From an uncultured Eubacteriales bacterium (GTDB taxonomy: Bacteria > Bacillota > Clostridia > Oscillospirales > CAG-272): 8,417 nucleotides of DNA. Shown here in pieces: positions 6,021 through 8,417 of this stretch. Numbering within the stretch: position 1 is the first letter of the stretch; the number at the start of each line of letters is the position of its first letter. The notes beneath the pieces were generated by a model. That model did no database searches. It had not been told where the DNA came from and saw only the letters and a program-made list of their open reading frames with translations. The stretch is taken from positions 1-8,417 of the forward strand of contig CAKSOR010000094.1 in assembly GCA_934477985.1 (NCBI GenBank). The letters are read 5' to 3'. Made by a program: the position numbers and the translations under genes.

Positions 6021-6054
6021 CACAAAAAAATCAGATTGTCAAGGAGAATTTAGC

Positions 6055-7305
6055 ATGGAAACCAAAGCAGTGCGTCTTTACGGCGCGAACGATCTGCGGC
6101 TCGAGACCTTCGAGCTGCCCGAACCGACCGAAAACGAGGTACTGATGCGCGTCATGACCGACTCGCTCTGCCAGTCGACCTACAAGGCGGTCAGGCAGGG
6201 CAAGAATCACAAGCGCGTCCCAGACGATGTCGACAAGAATCCCGTCATCATCGGTCACGAAATGTGCGGCGAGATCATCAAGGTCGGCAAAAATCTCACC
6301 GACAAGTGGAAGGTCGGTCAGAAGGTCATTATCCAGCCGGCGCTCAAGCTCGAAAACGGTCACGATCCGGGCTATTCCTACCCCTGCATCGGCGGCGCGG
6401 CGACCTACGCGGTCGTTCCCGAAATAGTTCTCGAGCGCGGATGCCTGCTCCCGTTCGAGGGCGAGGGCTGGTACAAAGGCTCGCTCGTTGAGGCGATCGG
6501 CTGCGTTCTGCGCGGATTCAAGGGGCTTTACCACACCGACTACGAAAATTACGTCCGCACTGATGGCGCGAAACGCGGCGGAAAGCTGGCGATCCTCGGC
6601 GGAGCTGGTCCGATGGGACTGGCGACGGCAGCATTGGCGGCGGCTTACGCGAAATCCTCGCTCGTCGCGGTCATCGACATCAACGAGGAGCGCCTGAAGC
6701 TCGCCGAGCGCCGCTATCCGCCGAAAAAAGCCGCAGAGTCGGGCGCGAAGCTCGTTTACGTCAACACTTCAGGCGTCGAGGAGCCCGCGAAACTGCTGCG
6801 TGAGCTCTCTGACGGCGGATTTGACGACATTTTCGTCATGGTTCCGGTCGGCGGACTCTTCACGCTCGCCGGCGAGATCGCGGCTGAGGACGGCTGCATC
6901 AACTTCTTCGCCGGACCCGCCGACCACTCGCTGACCGCCGGAATCAACCTCTACCGCATCCACTACGACGGAATCCATATCGTCGGCACAGCGGGCTCGA
7001 TCCCTGAGGACACGGTCGACACGATAAGGCTCATCGAAACCGGCGTCATCGACCCGTCGATCATGGTCTCGCACATCCTCGGACTCGGCGCGTACGCCGA
7101 CACGATCTTCGCGATGGAGAAGCCGACCGGCGCGAAAAAGCTCTGCTACAACCACCTCGACCTGCCGCTGATCTCGCTCGACGACCTCGGGAAGCAGTCC
7201 GACCCGCGCTTCAGGGAGCTTGACCGCATTGTCAGGGAGAACGGCGGACTCTGGTCAAAAGCAGCCGAGGACTATCTGCTCGATAATTTCGGAGGTAAAC
7301 AATGA
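6055..7305 (+). CDS. Zinc-dependent sugar/alditol-phosphate dehydrogenase, L-sorbose-1-phosphate reductase (SorE/YggP) type
   Basis: 416-residue medium-chain dehydrogenase. Catalytic zinc ligands appear as Cys39 (DSLCQS), His68-Glu69 in GHEMCGEIIKVG and Glu146 in LVEAIGC; the cysteine-rich structural-zinc lobe of classical alcohol dehydrogenases is absent. The Rossmann domain shows LAILGGAGPMG (178-188) with Asp208 at the end of the second strand, indicating preference for NAD(H). Segments such as HKRVPDD (52-58), PGYSYPCIGGAATY (105-118), GFDDIFV and CINFFAGPADH match what I recall of SorE, which reduces L-sorbose 1-phosphate to D-glucitol 6-phosphate, and of E. coli YggP. The ATG at 6055 follows AAGGAG by 8 nt; an upstream in-frame ATG at 5995 lies inside the promoter and is rejected. 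Its stop overlaps the start of the kinase gene (ATGA). The exact ketose or hexitol phosphate used is inferred only at family level. Confidence 0.87.
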   Translation: METKAVRLYGANDLRLETFELPEPTENEVLMRVMTDSLCQSTYKAVRQGKNHKRVPDDVDKNPVIIGHEMCGEIIKVGKNLTDKWKVGQKVIIQPALKLENGHDPGYSYPCIGGAATYAVVPEIVLERGCLLPFEGEGWYKGSLVEAIGCVLRGFKGLYHTDYENYVRTDGAKRGGKLAILGGAGPMGLATAALAAAYAKSSLVAVIDINEERLKLAERRYPPKKAAESGAKLVYVNTSGVEEPAKLLRELSDGGFDDIFVMVPVGGLFTLAGEIAAEDGCINFFAGPADHSLTAGINLYRIHYDGIHIVGTAGSIPEDTVDTIRLIETGVIDPSIMVSHILGLGAYADTIFAMEKPTGAKKLCYNHLDLPLISLDDLGKQSDPRFRELDRIVRENGGLWSKAAEDYLLDNFGGKQ

Positions 7306-8219
7306 TAACGACACTGACCCTCAACCCGGCGTTCGACATCCACGCCTATCTGCCCGAGTTCCGCGCGGGACACGAGAATTTAGCCGAAAAAATCGCCCGC
7401 GACGTCGGCGGCAAGGGCATCAACATCTCACGCGCGCTTACTGAAAATAAGATTCCGAACCGCGCGCTTGTCGTGCTCGGCAGTGAAAACGCCGCCGAAT
7501 TCCGCGACGGCTTGAAAGCCGAGGGGCTGGATTTCGACGAGATCGTCCGCCCGGGGCGCATCCGCGAGAACATCACGATTCATCCGGCGGCAGGCGACGA
7601 GACACGGTTGTCGTTCAAGGGCTTCGCGTGCGACGCTTCCCTGCTCGGCGAAGTCGAAAAGCGGCTCAGCGCGGGTGAAAGCGACATCGTGACCTTCACC
7701 GGCAGCCTTCCCGGCGGAATTCCGGAGTCCGAAGCGGTCGATTTCCTTGTGAAGCTCCGCGAAAACGGCGCAAAAACTGTCATCGACTCGAAGTCGATCG
7801 GGCTTGATTCGCTTCGCAAAATAAAGCCGTGGCTGATCAAGCCGAACTCCGAGGAGCTCGAGGTTTATTTCGGCAGGCTCGACGAGTCGGAAATGATCAA
7901 AAAAGCGCGCGAACTGCACTCAGGCGGCATCGAAAACGTGATAATCAGCCTCGGCGGCGACGGCTCGATTCTCATCTCTGACGATGGCGTTTTCCGCGCG
8001 AGACCGAAGAAAATCGACGCCGTATCGACGATCGGCGCGGGCGACAGCATGATCGCGGGCTTCATCGCGGCGGAGTCGCTCGGCATGGACGACGAATCGA
8101 AGCTGCGCATGGCGTCGGCGTTCGGCACGGCGGCATGCCTGCGCGAGGGCACGAATCCGCCGCTCTCGGGCGATATTTCGAATATTTCCGCCGAAATTGA
8201 GATAAACGAGGTGAATTAA
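7302..8219 (+). CDS. PfkB-family sugar-phosphate kinase (1-phosphofructokinase/tagatose-6-phosphate kinase type)
   Basis: 305-residue ribokinase-fold kinase that uses ATP to phosphorylate a sugar phosphate in the cytoplasm. MITTLTLNPAFD (1-12) is the FruK/LacC-type N-terminus; DVGGKGINISRAL (34-46) is the first PfkB signature with the substrate-binding GGKG; GSLPGG (134-139), IKPNSEEL (179-186) and ISLGGDGS (215-222) follow; STIGAGDSM (242-250) is the second signature, with the catalytic base Asp248 in GAGD. Length matches FruK and LacC (about 305-310). The ATG at 7302 overlaps the TGA of the dehydrogenase gene and has GGAGG 6 nt upstream, so the two are translationally coupled. Beside a sorbose/hexitol-phosphate dehydrogenase, it probably converts the resulting ketose phosphate to a bisphosphate for aldol cleavage. 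Which of fructose-1-phosphate, tagatose-6-phosphate or another ketose phosphate it prefers cannot be decided from the motifs. Confidence 0.9.
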   Translation: MITTLTLNPAFDIHAYLPEFRAGHENLAEKIARDVGGKGINISRALTENKIPNRALVVLGSENAAEFRDGLKAEGLDFDEIVRPGRIRENITIHPAAGDETRLSFKGFACDASLLGEVEKRLSAGESDIVTFTGSLPGGIPESEAVDFLVKLRENGAKTVIDSKSIGLDSLRKIKPWLIKPNSEELEVYFGRLDESEMIKKARELHSGGIENVIISLGGDGSILISDDGVFRARPKKIDAVSTIGAGDSMIAGFIAAESLGMDDESKLRMASAFGTAACLREGTNPPLSGDISNISAEIEINEVN

Positions 8220-8220
8220 T

Positions 8221-8417
8221 ATGTCAGTTCTGCTTGAAGCTCACCGCGGAGTCTCGAACGAGTACCCCGAAAATACAATCGCGTCGCTGAGAGCCGCGAA
8301 GGAACTCGGCTACGTGATGATCGAGGTCGACACGAAGTTCACGTCCGACGACAAATGTGTACTTCTGCACGATTATACGCTCAACCGCACCGGACGGAAT
8401 CCCGACGGATCAAAGAT
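8221..8417 (+). CDS. Glycerophosphodiester phosphodiesterase-family protein (5' part only)
   Basis: The first 65 codons of a GDPD-type hydrolase, running off the right edge. EAHRG (6-10) and PENT (16-19) form the family's N-terminal motif, followed by IEVDTKFTSDD (34-44) and LLHD (48-51). By family analogy His8 and His50 are the catalytic pair, and Glu35 and Asp37 bind the metal. No signal peptide precedes the motif, so the enzyme acts inside the cell. Such enzymes split glycerophosphodiesters to glycerol 3-phosphate and an alcohol, and relatives act on sugar phosphodiesters. The ATG at 8221 begins one base after the kinase stop, with GAGGTG 7 nt upstream, so it belongs to the same operon as the dehydrogenase and kinase. 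The remaining domain and any fusion lie outside the window. Confidence 0.9.
   Translation, partial: MSVLLEAHRGVSNEYPENTIASLRAAKELGYVMIEVDTKFTSDDKCVLLHDYTLNRTGRNPDGSK

Noticed and set aside
5995..6054. Longer start for the dehydrogenase at the ATG at 5995
   Set aside because: The -10 box lies at 6007-6012, after this ATG, and the expected transcription start is near 6019, so the codon would not be transcribed. AAGGAG properly precedes the ATG at 6055.
6031..6534. Minus-strand open frame of 167 codons inside the dehydrogenase gene
   Set aside because: It is antisense to conserved zinc- and substrate-binding motifs and its translation has no family features.
7428..7919. Minus-strand open frame of 163 codons inside the kinase gene
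   Set aside because: It is antisense to conserved PfkB motifs and has no ribosome site or domain of its own.

Overview
The window looks like a carbohydrate-utilisation locus from a Gram-positive bacterium, most plausibly an anaerobic member of the Clostridia. The reasons are strong AAGGAG/GGAGG ribosome sites, consensus sigma-A promoters in AT-rich gaps between GC-rich genes, a lipobox-type solute-binding lipoprotein, and a DeoR-family regulator at the centre. Taxonomy below class level cannot be read from this sequence.

Layout. A divergent control region (about 5912-6054) separates two transcription directions. Leftward (minus strand) come a DeoR-family repressor (5911-5180), a lipid-anchored sugar-type ABC solute-binding protein (5079-3658), a likely terminator or attenuator hairpin, a small FAD/NAD-oxidoreductase-like protein with a decayed dinucleotide motif (3542-2778, TTG start), an overlapping full-length FAD-dependent oxidoreductase with a helical-repeat-like tail (2781-1081, GTG start), and a cytoplasmic GH27 alpha-galactosidase-type glycosidase with its own promoter (998 to beyond the left edge). 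Rightward (plus strand) come a zinc-dependent sugar-phosphate dehydrogenase of the L-sorbose-1-phosphate reductase/YggP type (6055-7305), a PfkB-family sugar-phosphate kinase of the FruK/LacC type (7302-8219), and a glycerophosphodiester phosphodiesterase-type gene that runs off the right edge (8221 onwards). No gap larger than 300 bases lacks a gene.

How it may work (inference). The lipoprotein captures a glycoside. Inside the cell, glycosidase, phosphodiesterase and FAD oxidoreductases would release or modify the sugar, and the dehydrogenase plus PfkB kinase would turn a ketose or hexitol phosphate into a bisphosphate for an aldolase encoded elsewhere. No permease or aldolase is present.

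The most notable unannotated structure is regulatory. An identical 14-bp motif starts at the -10 box of both the binding-protein promoter and the divergent dehydrogenase promoter, and one copy is part of an 18-bp perfect palindrome. Separately, three exact TGATTATTTG repeats at 10- and 21-bp spacing lie over the regulator's own promoter. Together these suggest a local regulon. The combination of genes (GH27, paired FAD proteins, sorbose-phosphate reductase-like enzyme, PfkB, GDPD) does not match a textbook pathway that I recognise.
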